Positions 1 through 10,367 of a stretch of 64,000 bases of DNA are shown in pieces. Under the pieces are notes generated by a model. It saw only the letters and a program-made list of their open reading frames with translations. It was not told where the DNA came from and made no database searches. Within the stretch, counting starts at the first letter, position 1; the number at the start of each line of letters is the position of its first letter. Position numbers and translations under genes: made by a program. The stretch is from NCBI GenBank assembly GCA_947034895.1, contig OX344765.1, positions 19,907,001-19,971,000 on the forward strand, given 5' to 3'. Source of the stretch: Rhytidiadelphus loreus (lineage: Eukaryota; Streptophyta; Bryopsida; Hypnales; Hylocomiaceae).

Positions 1-446
1 GTCCAGTCAACTTGTTTGTTCAAGGCGACCTCAGCATAGGCACCTCTAGCAATGAACAAAGGGGCCTCATTCCTATCTACAAAAGGGGTTTTGTAGAGGA
101 CCTGCCACAATTCTAAACACCTTCGTATGAAAGCTGGATTTTCACAATACTTCAAATTTGCCTTGTTATTGTGTCGGTTGTGATGATGGCGCCATGCCGG
201 AAAGAACTTCCCGATGTGACACCATTCAATGTAGTCTTTGCACACCTGCATACTCCAAGGCTCTGGCTCCTCGTTCCACTCTTTGAAAGCTAGGTGGTTA
301 TCATTGTTCAACACATGCCATTGCTTCTTGTGAATGTTACCCCTCCTTTTTCTAGTCTTGTCTTTGGTAGCCTTCCTAATTGCACCAGGAGTGCGTACAG
401 TGGAAAAAACCGGAAGGGATCCATCACTGCTACCTCCAGTTGCCAT
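1..446 (-). CDS. Unrecognised protein, partial at left edge
   Basis: A reading frame opens at an ATG at 446-444 and stays open for about 148 codons to the window edge. The N-terminal part is rich in Lys and Arg (RKATKDKTRKRRG), followed by an acidic and aromatic stretch (EWNEEPEPW) and then a segment dense in Trp, His, Cys and Tyr (DYIEWCHIGKFFPAWRHHHN). I do not recognise a family. Composition and the lack of stops support real coding. It is transcribed away from the methyltransferase-like gene starting near 1128, with a GC-rich inverted repeat between them, so the two may share a promoter or belong to one mobile unit. The C-terminus lies outside the window. Confidence 0.5.
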   Translation of the reverse strand, partial: MATGGSSDGSLPVFSTVRTPGAIRKATKDKTRKRRGNIHKKQWHVLNNDNHLAFKEWNEEPEPWSMQVCKDYIEWCHIGKFFPAWRHHHNRHNNKANLKYCENPAFIRRCLELWQVLYKTPFVDRNEAPLFIARGAYAEVALNKQVDW

Positions 447-613
447 GAGATTTGCGGACGTCGCAAAATTCTAAGAACCAAATGATAGCAAAAAATAGTA
501 TATATATTATCCAAAAGGGTCACGCATGCAGCCAACAAAGGTTGCAAGACAGAAAGCCTCAATGGAAAATGAAGGTGATAGCATGATGATGGGCTACTGG
601 CTATATAGGGCGA

Positions 614-950
614 GTGACTTCGGTCTAGGGGGGCGAGTACGGATAGGGCAACTGCGTATCCAGCGACTGCGGGTCTGGGTAGGGCGACAGCGGGTCTCGA
701 GAGGGCGACAGCGGGTCCAAATTGGGCGACTTCGGGTCCACCACCGGGTCTAGGTACCTTTTGCGCACCCACGGTCGCCCACCCAAGAACACTTCCTGAA
801 CCCGCGGTCTCCCTACCAAACCCGCAGTCGCCCACCCGCGGTCTCCCTCAGAAATCCGCAGTCGCCCACCCGCAGTCGCCCTCGCCCACCCGTAGTCGCC
901 CACCCGCAGTCGCCCCTACCCGCACTCTCCTACCCGTACGCGCCCTCCAG
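614..950. repeat. GC-rich inverted minisatellite
   Basis: Degenerate copies of a roughly 14-bp GC-rich unit, GGGCGACTGCGGGT, occur in one orientation from about 614 to 745. The reverse complement, ACCCGCAGTCGCCC, occurs from about 757 to 950. The two blocks could fold on each other around a centre near 750. The block stands out sharply from the AT-rich surroundings and is very rich in CpG. The open frames seen through it on both strands are by-products of the repeat and are not called as genes. Confidence 0.8.
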
Positions 951-1100
951 TTTGCCAAGTGGATGCCATGTGGCATCCACCTGGAGGGGGGTAATTTCCT
1001 GTAAAGTCAAAGGTAAATTTGACTTTTCGTGACGTCGCGCGGGCTCTACTAGACGTCGCGCGACGTCTGTCTGTCGCGGTGTCGCGCTGTCGCAGCGAAC
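951..1100. promoter_or_regulatory. Palindrome-rich intergenic segment, possible promoter
   Basis: A hairpin with 10-bp arms sits at 959-980 (GTGGATGCCA, centre TG, TGGCATCCAC), enclosed by CCTCCAG and CTGGAGG. A perfect 16-bp palindrome GACGTCGCGCGACGTC lies at 1052-1067, and a TGACGTC element of the bZIP-binding type lies near 1030. The position upstream of the methyltransferase-like frame and the CpG content suggest a promoter, but no TATA box or start site can be assigned. Confidence 0.4.
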
Positions 1101-1127
1101 AACCCTGAGTGGTGGACTAGTTCACAT

Positions 1128-3811
1128 TTGAAGTCCGGCGCTTGGTATTTGGATTGCCCACCTGAGTTTACACCGCCGTCGGAGGAGCAACTCAAACAAT
1201 CCATTGCTTCTCATGAGGTTGCTCAAGACCTGAATGACTTTGCCGGGCTTGATGAAGATGCCAAAGCAAGGGCTTTGAAGAAGAGAGAGGAAGTTGATAA
1301 GAAGATTGCATTGAAGAACTCGGAGGCTGTGGAGAAGGCAAAGGAGAGGATCGCAAAGAAGGCCTTAAAACTTGCTGAAACTGGGGAGGCATCTACAACT
1401 AAGCAGACAAAAGGAAGGAAGGCAAAGCAACAAAATGTTCCCTCCATAACTAAAGACGAGGGCTCCCATCACCAACATTCGGTTTCACGAGGAACCAAGC
1501 GTGATGCTGAGTATATTTCACTCAGCGATGGTGGCATGGTGCATGGTCCTTTGGCTGTGGAGTTTGTAAATGACATAGAGATTTCGATTCACGAGTTGAT
1601 TCTTAATTTTTCACTGAAGCATGTATTGGCTAATCCACTACCCCAAGTGTACCACGACATTTTGAGTTTTATTGATAAGGTTAGCACTTCCACTTTTCTT
1701 CTTCACTTTTTATGGATAAATGTTTTGTAATTATTATTTCTTTGGGTACTAGTTACTGATTACCTGAATTCGGTTGCAGCACAAAGGAGACAAACATCGA
1801 TTTTTCAAAGGAGTGAAGAGTGATAAACCACGCATTGATCTCATCATTGCAGACATGCAAGAGGGATTGCCTGTCCCAGATTTGTCAGTGCCTGTGACTA
1901 GCATTCCTAAGTGGAATGTGGATGACCCTCTCTGACTGGAGGCAGTGTTTGAATTTGCAGATGGTCACCTGCATGACGATGGAGCTCTCATAATCATCTA
2001 TCCTTTGAGAGCCATTACGAAAGCCACTATTCTCAAGTATGGTACTACTTACTCTTTTGAGAAGATGAAAGACTGGTGGGGAATGAACTGGCTACATTTG
2101 GCCTCACCGGTTTCTCCCTCAAGAACGGTATATTCTCTTTGTATTTCATTTTTTTTGATATCTTATACCTTATGCGCATTTTATTTGTCTGTGTACACTT
2201 TTGCATTTGTAATGAAATCCAATGATTGTTTATATAGTATTGGAAGTGTATGACTGCATTTGTAATGAAATCCAATGATTGTTTATATAGTATTGGAAGT
2301 GTATGACTGCATTTGTAATGAAATCCAATGATTGTTTATATAGTATTGGAAGTGTATGACTGCATTTGTAATGAAATCCAATGATTGTTTATATAGTATT
2401 GGAAGTGTATGACTGCATTTGTAATGAAATCCAATGATTGTTTATATAGTATTGGAAGTGTATGACTGCATTTGTAATGAAATCCAATGATTGTTTATAT
2501 AGTATTGGAAGTGTATGACTGCATTTGTAATGAAATCCAATGATTGTTTATATAGTATTGGAAGTGTATGACTGCATTTGTAATGAAATCCAATGATTGT
2601 TTATATAGTATTGGAAGTGTATGACTGCATTTGTAATGAAATCCAATGATTGTTTATATAGTATTGGAAGTGTATGACTGCATTTGTTTTAGTTACTGTC
2701 AATTTTATTTGATGTTTGTGCATTCCAATTACTCTCTTTCTCTGGCCCTACTCTACTTTCTGCAAATTCCTTGATTAACTTCGTTTTTGCAGACACAACG
2801 ATTTGGGATTTCATTGTTGGTGAGGAACTTCCCTGGGATTGGCCCTTCCAAGTTCAAATTCCAACCATGCCCAACTTTGAAGAAATTAGGGGTGGATGTA
2901 GCTCGCGACGATGTTCTACAGAATTTCACAAAAGTAGAGACATTGAGTATGGACAGCAATTCTAAGCCTTGGAGAGGGGCCCGAGAGAAAGATCCTCGAT
3001 TTCTACAAATGTTGATTGAAGCATGCTCACTCTCAAACGATGTTGTTCTGGACTGCACTACCGCAACAGGTTATATCTGATGCTTTCACTACGTATTTTA
3101 TGCAAACCTTCTTTCTATTTGTCATAGACTTTTAAAAAAAAAATTATTGACTTCATTGGTGTCATATTGGTGGTGCTATTAGGTGCCTCCATCCATGCTT
3201 GCAGGATTTTGAGTAGGCACATTGTTGCACTTGAGGAAGACAAAGGCATCTTCGATGCAATTTTGGCCCCAATGATTCGCGTAAGTCCATGTGTTCCAAC
3301 ATCAACCGCAGCAATCGTCGAAAATTTTGACGATGATGACTCATTGGAAGTTGAAGTTCCCCACATTGTCAAGAAATCTCGATTCAGTAAGTAAGTCTAT
3401 CCTGAACTAGCATTTACAATTAATAATAAAGTCGCCTTCTAAAACATTCTCAGAAGTTATCTTTCACTTCTATTCATTCCGTTCAACACTATGCATAGGA
3501 TTTGCATATGATTTCTAATTTTTGGGGTGGATTGCAGCATGATTTCTAAGAAGGTTGGTCATCGACCTTTCTTCAGTCTACCTAGTTTTTTTCCTAGCCC
3601 GGAGAAGACATTCATGTTGCCGTCGTATGCAGAGGCTTTAGCTTCAACATATGCTTGTCAACCAAATGCTCCTGTGAAGAAGAGTTCTAGGTCAATAGAG
3701 CTACGAGTCTTGCAGTTTGTAGACGTCATAGCCTTAGGATCAGACAATGAGACATCATCGTCTGATAGTAGTGATCACTCTCAGTCTATGTCAACATCTT
3801 CTTCTACTTGA
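1128..3811 (+). pseudogene. Methyltransferase-like gene with one nonsense codon
   Basis: Five exons join by phase-consistent GT-AG introns: about 1128-1679, 1780-2127, 2793-3069, 3183-3390 and 3538-3811. The first ATG is not clear, so the N-terminus may be incomplete. Exon 1 is rich in Lys, Glu and Ala and probably helical. Exons 2-4 resemble a permuted N4/N6 amino-methyltransferase. DLIIADMQEG sits where motif IV (DPPY) is expected, followed by a hydrophobic HDDGALIIIY strand. A SKPW segment precedes VVLDCTTATG, which is like the SAM-binding motif I, and then RHIVALEEDKG, like motif II. The Ser-rich tail ends at TGA 3809-3811. An in-frame TGA at 1933-1935 in exon 2 breaks the frame. With no DPPY and a nonsense codon it is probably inactive here. 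Family assignment is inference from motif order. Confidence 0.6.
2202..2687. repeat. 53-bp perfect tandem array, 9 copies plus 9 bp
   Basis: Units of 53 bp start at 2202, 2255, 2308, 2361, 2414, 2467, 2520, 2573 and 2626, and a 9-bp partial unit ends at 2687. Each begins TGCATTTGTAATG and contains ATAGTATTGGAAG. By eye all nine copies are identical, which points to recent amplification or gene conversion. The array lies inside intron 2 (2128-2792) of the methyltransferase-like gene and makes up most of that intron. Confidence 0.97.
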
Positions 3812-4583
3812 TTCATTTTGGCTTTGCATTGCACTACTTTCTTTTTTAAGTTTTTGACTTTCTATAAGAAATTGTATGTAGTTTCTTGTAAGCTTTGAGA
3901 ATGTGAGCTTGAATTTCACAAATCCTTGGTAGGGTTTTAATATGACCACTAATTTCTCGGATGACTAACATTCACTGTATTTCATTCCATTTCAATCTGA
4001 ATCTATGATAATAAAATAACAGTGCTCGTCATGGTTAGGTCACGTCATATGCCGAAACCTAATTCTGGTATAATAGATTTATGACGACCATAACCCTAAA
4101 TTTTTGAACATTCGAAATGAAGAGTTTTCCAGTGTACATGTCTTCGTAAGTGCCAATGCTTGGAGAATGAAACAAATGTTCCCTAAATAACCCTTAATCC
4201 TTGTTATGTTGTTTTATTGTCATATGTGATTGTATGTCATGTTATATAAACCCTTAAAATCCTCTTTTCTCCCTTCATTCATTAGTGCAAAAGTGGTTAT
4301 AAATATAACATTGTATTTGTGGGAAGTATTTCAATTTGAACTCTCTGAGTAATTTTGGTGTGGTAGTCCTAATGGCAGTTTGTAAGCTACATTTTAATGG
4401 TTGAATTCAACCCTATTCCCTAATCAACCAGAACTAGCCAACATACCCTAAAAAGATAATTCATGGATTCAGTGTGAATATGATTTATAATTACCCTAAT
4501 TTGTAACAAGGAAATTCAAAATGAATTTCACTAGGCATGTCCTAAACTCTTGAATAAAAAAATATACATGACCATTTCTTTTT
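3812..4583. other. AT-rich intergenic segment, no gene seen
   Basis: This contains the 3' flank of the methyltransferase-like gene and the left flank of the retroelement. I see no long terminal repeat, primer-binding site or coding frame. Confidence 0.5.
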
Positions 4584-7094
4584 ATGCACCTTAAATTCTC
4601 TGGTCCCGTCATTATTCTAAAGTCCACGGTCATGGGTACTTCATCAATTTTAAAACCACAAAAAAAATTGGCGCAAACTCCTAGGCTCACAGTTACACGC
4701 TCACAGGCTTACAGGCTCATGCTCACAGGCTCACAAAATAGCAACCCTGGGGCACCTACCGTTGACGTCATGATTGATGGTTCTTTAATTAGTGGAGTGC
4801 AAATTGATAGTGGTTCTAGTGTTAATCTCATGAATTTTGAAACTATGGAAGAATTGGGATTGATGACTATGACCTCGACTCCTATCATTTTGCGAATGGC
4901 TGATCAGAGTAGAGTTAAACCTTTGGGAGTATTAACCCAAATTGTAACAACTATTAGTGGAATAAACTACAAAATTGATTACATAGTTTTTAAACTTACA
5001 GAATCTATTTCTTCCTATCCCATTTTGTTGGGAAGACCTTGGCTTTATACAACAAAGGCAAAGGATGATTGGGGCAAAGGCACTTTAACCATAGGTAAAG
5101 GACAAAATAAAATTGTCTTACCCCTTTATCCTACAAAATATAGAGGTGAAACCCAGGATGATGGGACTAGTGTTACATCAGATATCGGAAGTCAAAGTAG
5201 TGAGATAGAACCCACCCAAAAGATTGCTAAAGAAATGCCATATATAAGTATTGGATTAGGAGAGTATTTTACACCTTTAGCAAATGTCGACAATTCAGAC
5301 GATGCCATTTTGGCATGGGAAAACTCAGGAGTTCTAAACATAGGCATTGAAGAAAATTTGGAATTGGAACCTGAATTATTATCTGAAACCCAAGAAATGG
5401 AAGACATGTTTGCTAATAGTGATACAACTACTTTACAAAGGAAAGTTTTAAGTGAATCTTTGAGAACCCCTTTGCAAGATATGAATTTGGAAAATAAAGA
5501 AAACCCAAAAATCATTAAGGTCTACACCAAAATGACCAAAGTGGAATTTAAGTATTGGTTTTCTTTTTTCAAAAGACATAAAAGTTCTTTTGCATGGAAC
5601 TATACCGATCTAAAAGGTGTTCCACCTAAAATCTGCAAACACAAAATAGTGTTAGAACCTGATGCCAAACCCATCAGACAAAGGCAATACAGAATGAATC
5701 CAAAATACTCTTTAATGGTCAAAGAAGAAATCGACAAGTTGTTGGCTTGTGGATTTATCTTTGAAGTGCCATATAGTGAGTGGGTATCACCAATCGTAAT
5801 AGTTCTTAAAAAGAACGGGAAACTAAGAATTTGCCAAGATTATCAAAAATTGAATAGTGTGACCAAAAATGATCATTTTCCTTTACCATTCACAGACACA
5901 CTCTTGGATGGTGTAGCAGGGCATGAATGTTATTCGTTCATGGATGGATTTTCAGAATATAATCAAATCCAAATTGCCCAAATGTATCGTTTATTAACGA
6001 CATTTACTACAGATTGGGGAATTTATACCCATACCAAAATGCCGTTTGGTCTGTGCAATGCACCTGCAACCTTTCAAAGGTTAATGACTATAGCTTTCCA
6101 TCTGTATTTACGAAAATTTATGGAAATATTTTTAGACGATTTTTGTGTTTATAGTACAAAAGAAAAACATGCAGAATGCTTAGAAAAGTGTTTTATTCAA
6201 TGCGAGAAATACGGTATTTCTATAAATGCCGCCAAATCCCAATTTGTTGTACCTTTTGGCAAATTGGTAGGTCATATTGTTTCTAAGCAAGGAATTGTGA
6301 CTAACCCAGATAAAGTTGCGGCAATAGTCCAATTGTCCCAACCTAACACTATTACAGAAGTTAGAGCATTTCTGGGTCATGTAGGATATTACAGACAATA
6401 TATCTACAAATATGCCAATATTGCCATCCCTTTGACCGAATTGACTAAAAAGACGGAAACACCTCCCGTTTGGATAGAAACTTGCACTAAGGCCTTTGAG
6501 ACCTTAAAAAACAAACTTATTTCTGCACTAGTCTTAATTCCACCTGATTGGAATAAGAACTTTGAAGTGTATGTCGACGCATCTAATGCTGCTATAGGCA
6601 GTGTGTTAAGCCAAAAAAATGAAAAGGGTCATGATAGACCAATTTACTTTGCAAGCAAACAATTGGCTGCTGCAGAGAAGAACTACATTGTGACAGAAAG
6701 AGAAGCTTTGGGAATGATATTTTCAGTCCAAAAGTTTCGACACTACTTATTGGGCTACAAATTTGTCTTTCATGTAGATCATGATGCTTTGAAATACATG
6801 ATAAACAAACCCCAATTAAGTGGAAGAATAGCAAGATGGATCTTACTACTTCAAGAATTTGATTTTTCTATTCAAATAAGACCAGGAAAGAGTCATGCTA
6901 ACGCTGACCACCTTTCCCGAATAAACCAAGAAGTAGGAAGTGAACCCATTAACGATGATTTTACAAATGCTGCCTTATTCCAAGTGGAAGTTATTCCTAT
7001 GGAATACGCAGATATCATCTACTTCCTTGCTACAAAACAGTTTCCTTTAGATTACAGTGAAAAACAAAAGAAAAAATTAGTCTATAAGCATTAG
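4584..7094 (+). CDS. Ty3/gypsy pol: protease, RT and RNase H
   Basis: An uninterrupted frame of 836 codons. The retropepsin active site DSG is at about residues 75-77, and the flap-side ILLGRPWLY lies near 150. The reverse transcriptase spans roughly 350-560, with DHFPLPF, a MPFGLCNAPATFQR motif and a catalytic FLDD near 516-519 in place of the common YxDD. RNase H follows, with YVDASN near 662, an EREAL segment, and the terminal DHLSR connection. AGH...F.DG.S.YNQI and the lack of a chromodomain later on suggest the Athila/Tat group. A short run of CTCACAGGCT-like repeats at 4684-4735 lies near the 5' end, and no gag is recognisable, so the 5' part is missing or replaced. The start chosen is the first ATG, and the conserved region begins about 55 residues later. 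Confidence 0.93.
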   Translation: MHLKFSGPVIILKSTVMGTSSILKPQKKLAQTPRLTVTRSQAYRLMLTGSQNSNPGAPTVDVMIDGSLISGVQIDSGSSVNLMNFETMEELGLMTMTSTPIILRMADQSRVKPLGVLTQIVTTISGINYKIDYIVFKLTESISSYPILLGRPWLYTTKAKDDWGKGTLTIGKGQNKIVLPLYPTKYRGETQDDGTSVTSDIGSQSSEIEPTQKIAKEMPYISIGLGEYFTPLANVDNSDDAILAWENSGVLNIGIEENLELEPELLSETQEMEDMFANSDTTTLQRKVLSESLRTPLQDMNLENKENPKIIKVYTKMTKVEFKYWFSFFKRHKSSFAWNYTDLKGVPPKICKHKIVLEPDAKPIRQRQYRMNPKYSLMVKEEIDKLLACGFIFEVPYSEWVSPIVIVLKKNGKLRICQDYQKLNSVTKNDHFPLPFTDTLLDGVAGHECYSFMDGFSEYNQIQIAQMYRLLTTFTTDWGIYTHTKMPFGLCNAPATFQRLMTIAFHLYLRKFMEIFLDDFCVYSTKEKHAECLEKCFIQCEKYGISINAAKSQFVVPFGKLVGHIVSKQGIVTNPDKVAAIVQLSQPNTITEVRAFLGHVGYYRQYIYKYANIAIPLTELTKKTETPPVWIETCTKAFETLKNKLISALVLIPPDWNKNFEVYVDASNAAIGSVLSQKNEKGHDRPIYFASKQLAAAEKNYIVTEREALGMIFSVQKFRHYLLGYKFVFHVDHDALKYMINKPQLSGRIARWILLLQEFDFSIQIRPGKSHANADHLSRINQEVGSEPINDDFTNAALFQVEVIPMEYADIIYFLATKQFPLDYSEKQKKKLVYKH

Positions 7095-7365
7095 AAGAGA
7101 ATTGGGGCCAGGGGAAGGCCGTTTCAGGCCTGTTCCCCTGGCTGTGAACCAAATGAACGCAGTCAAATAAAAAAATAATTAAAAAATAATTTAAAAAATT
7201 AAAAAATTAAAAAAATTAAAAATTAAAAATTAAAAATAATAATAATTAAAAAATAATTAAATTTTACAGTCTGATGTGGCCGAAGTGGCTGCGCATGTGG
7301 CTGAGTTCCTTGCGTTAGAAATCTCAGGGAACTCACGGCCATTTGAAGGAGCTGAATTTTCCCTA
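7095..7365. other. Non-coding insertion or decay between RNase H and integrase
   Basis: The pol frame stops at 7092-7094. It is followed by a short GC-rich stretch and then by about 110 bases of almost pure A and T (7155-7265) made of TTAAAAA-type repeats, which ends TTTTACAG. Integrase homology resumes near 7366. The segment interrupts what should be one polyprotein. Confidence 0.6.
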
Positions 7366-8522
7366 ATGGTAGCACCATATACCTTAATTTGTATAAGAAA
7401 GGCAAAGATGAAATTTTAAGACGTTGTATTAATCCAAGTGAGGTGCCCCTTATTCTACAAGGATGCCACAGTGATGTTTGTAGGGGTCACTTTGCTGGAT
7501 TAGTCACTGCCCAAAAAGCCTTGCAATCCGGCTACTGGTAGCCAACCATGTTTGCCGATGCGGCAAAATTTGCACAAAAATGTGACCCATGCCAAAGAAT
7601 AGGAAAACCTACTCCGACAACCTCTATGCCACTCACACCTATTTTAGCCCAAATTCCTTTTGAGAAATGGGGCATAGATTTTGTGGGACCCATTAATCCG
7701 CCAAGTCGAGACGGTCGAAAACGGTACATATTAGTTGCAACGGAATATGTAACAAAATGGGCTGAAGCAATTGCCACCAAAACGGATGATGCAAATATAG
7801 TTGCAAAATTCTTATATGAAAATATTATTACAAGATTTGGATGTCCAAAAGAGTTGGTTAGTGATAGGGGTACCCATTTTCTTAATGACACTATTTCTAG
7901 GTTAACAGAAAAATACTTTATCAAACATAGAAAAACTAGTCCCTATCACCCTAGAGCAAACGGACAAACTGAAAAGACTAACGGAATTCTTTGTAAAATA
8001 ATTACAAAAACAGTACAAGGTTCGAACACGGACTGGGATGCCAGAGTGTTTGACGCTTTATGGGCTTATAGGACAGCCTATAAAGTCACCACAAAAAGCA
8101 CACCTTTTCAACTAGTCTATGGGCAAGAAGCCATCTTGCCTATAGAACTGGAAGTTCAATCCTTGCGAATTGCGCTAGAAAATCGATTAGGAGATGAAGA
8201 ATCTTTACGAGAAAGATATTCTACGTTAGAAAAACTAGATGAAATCCGAAGACAAGCATTCCTAAATATGCAGGCTATGCAAAATAGGAGAAAATCCTAC
8301 TACGATAGCAAATTATTGCCAAAGAAATTAGAACCAAATGATTTGGTACTTTTGTACGATAGTAGATTCCAAAAATTTCCAAGCAAATTTAAAATGAGAT
8401 GGTTTGGCCCCTACAAAGTCCTAAATTCCTATCCCAATGGATCACTTGAAATTCAAGACTTTCCAGGAAACAAACATGAAACCCGCTATAATGGCTATCG
8501 TCTTAAACCATGTATAACTTGA
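7366..8522 (+). pseudogene. Ty3/gypsy integrase with in-frame stop
   Basis: The frame from about 7366 reads GKDEILRRC and then an HHCC zinc-binding module (CHSDVCRGHF, with CDPCQR further on). It is broken by TAG at 7539-7541, where related integrases have a Trp pair (YWW). After the stop the core is intact to 8522. It includes the first catalytic Asp in GIDFVGP, the second in SDRGTHF, and the Glu in GQTEKTNG. The C-terminal region ends with FGPYKVL and then TRYNGYRLKP, and no chromodomain is present. Just after the stop codon is a G-rich run, TAAGTAGGGGGC, at 8538-8549, repeated at 14026-14037. Confidence 0.92.
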
Positions 8523-10367
8523 GGACAAGTTATGGTTTAAGTAGGGGGCAGGCTAATACTATAATAATAAAATAAGATAGAATAATTATTAAAAATTAAA
8601 TTTAAAAATTAAATTTTAATTTTAATTTTTTTTTTTAAATTAAAAATTAAAATTAAAATTACTAAGTAACACTTTAAAAGAACACAATTGCAATCGTAGC
8701 CCAAAAGTTAAGTCCAGAGGTGTTAGATCGAATCATGTATTGTAACATATAAGTTGATGGTATACTAATTTTCCAATCTACTTTTGCATTCATCAAGATT
8801 ATTGCATCATTTCTCATGCATGTGAGATAGGGTTGATCAGAAGAGTGAGCATTCCAATTGCTGAGGTGATAGAAGCCATTCTAGTCATCTAGAGCATTCA
8901 GGTATAGTCCATCTCAAAAGTAATAGACTTTTTCTAGTCTTATTATACTGAATATTCTCTTACCACTGTTGTCATATTAAGTTGTAAAAGATAAACAAAA
9001 TTCCAGAAAGAATTAAAGGATTAAGTGTTAAAAATAATCTCTAAGCGAGTTTTTAAATAAAATTAAAATTAAAAATAAGAGAGACTATAATAAGCTTTGA
9101 GAGAAATCTTCAACCAATTGTCAAAAACATTTGCTGAGAGAAAAGAAAGAACTAATTGCCACAAACTTAAGTCTAAGAGTGAAATCCTATAAGCATAAAA
9201 GAACATGATAATAATCCGAGAGACATGTTATTGAAAATAATCAAGTCCAATTGTCTTGTCAATTGCCAAGTGAAAAGGAAAAATAATTGTTTTAGGTATG
9301 ATTGTTCAAAAGTCTAATCTCGTGAGCATGAGACAATGAGAGAACATGATAAAATTGAGTGTATTTCTATTTTCAATGAGTGTAAAAGAAAAACAATGCC
9401 AAGAGAGTAAGGAAAAGAAACTATAACTCAAAAGTGTTCATTATAAGTACTGAAACTAACTAAGTGAATGAGAGAATGAATAAATAAACTTATTAAGAAA
9501 AAATGAGAGTTAAAGCAAGGTGACTTGTGAGAAAAACAACTCCCTAGTAGAAAATAGAATAATTTAAATCTCTTCTCTCTAAGTGTCTATTCTTGAAAAA
9601 CATGATAAATAATAACTTTTCTAAGTCTATGTATTAGTCTATGTATTACAGTATTACACAGTGAATTAAAACTCTAGATTATGTCAATATTTATAGTTCC
9701 GTAAATCTCTATGTCTTAAACAACTTTTCGAGAAAGGTGTCTATCGTTGAGTTGATTATTGAGGCGTGAAGTAAAACAAAGCCCAGTAATCAGGTTAGAT
9801 TGCAAATATAGACATAAGTTGGAAGTGTAATAAACATGTTTGTTGAGAGTATTGAGGGAATAATGAGAAATTGAATAATCTTGTTGTGAGTAGTGAGAAT
9901 TGACTATATGTAAGATAAAGGAATAAAACATATTGAGAGAAAATGCGCAAAAAGAGAAAATGAGCGTGATGGCAAGTGTGAGTGTTTGCCAGTTCATTCA
10001 TTAATGAGGAATTGAAGCACCAAAGGAAGAAGGAAAAGGAAGACAGCAGATTTGGGAGAAAACAAAAACTTAAGATTATATCTAATCAAAGTCAAGTCTC
10101 CAAGTCAAAGTCAAGAAATCATATCCTATTTATCCTTTGAGTCAATTTTTTCTATTTAGGTCATGTAAATAAAAAGAACAATTAGGCAGTTCCTACTCCT
10201 AAACCTATAAAAAAGAGTTGTGTTTAAACCAATTAGGTTTGCAAGTTGAAAGAACAACTAGATCCTTTTCCTATATTCTAAATTTTGTAACTAAACCTTT
10301 TTAGGTCATAGTTATGTGTTGTGTCTAACAATTAATCATTGTTCAGATCATTGAGCAGACATACCTC
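8523..10367. other. AT-rich non-coding segment of the retroelement
   Basis: Low-complexity TTAAAAATT-type sequence at 8560-8660 is followed by A-rich sequence with many short GAGA-like and AAGAGA words. No coding frame is convincing. It probably separates pol from the accessory reading frame that starts at 10368. Confidence 0.5.

Noticed and set aside
308..903. Long open frames through the GC-rich block on both strands
   Set aside because: They follow the repeat unit, change frame freely and give low-complexity Arg/Pro/Gly products.
7095..7365. Spliceosomal intron in pol
   Set aside because: The segment ends TTTTACAG like an acceptor, but no donor joins the pol and integrase frames in phase, so decay or insertion is simpler.
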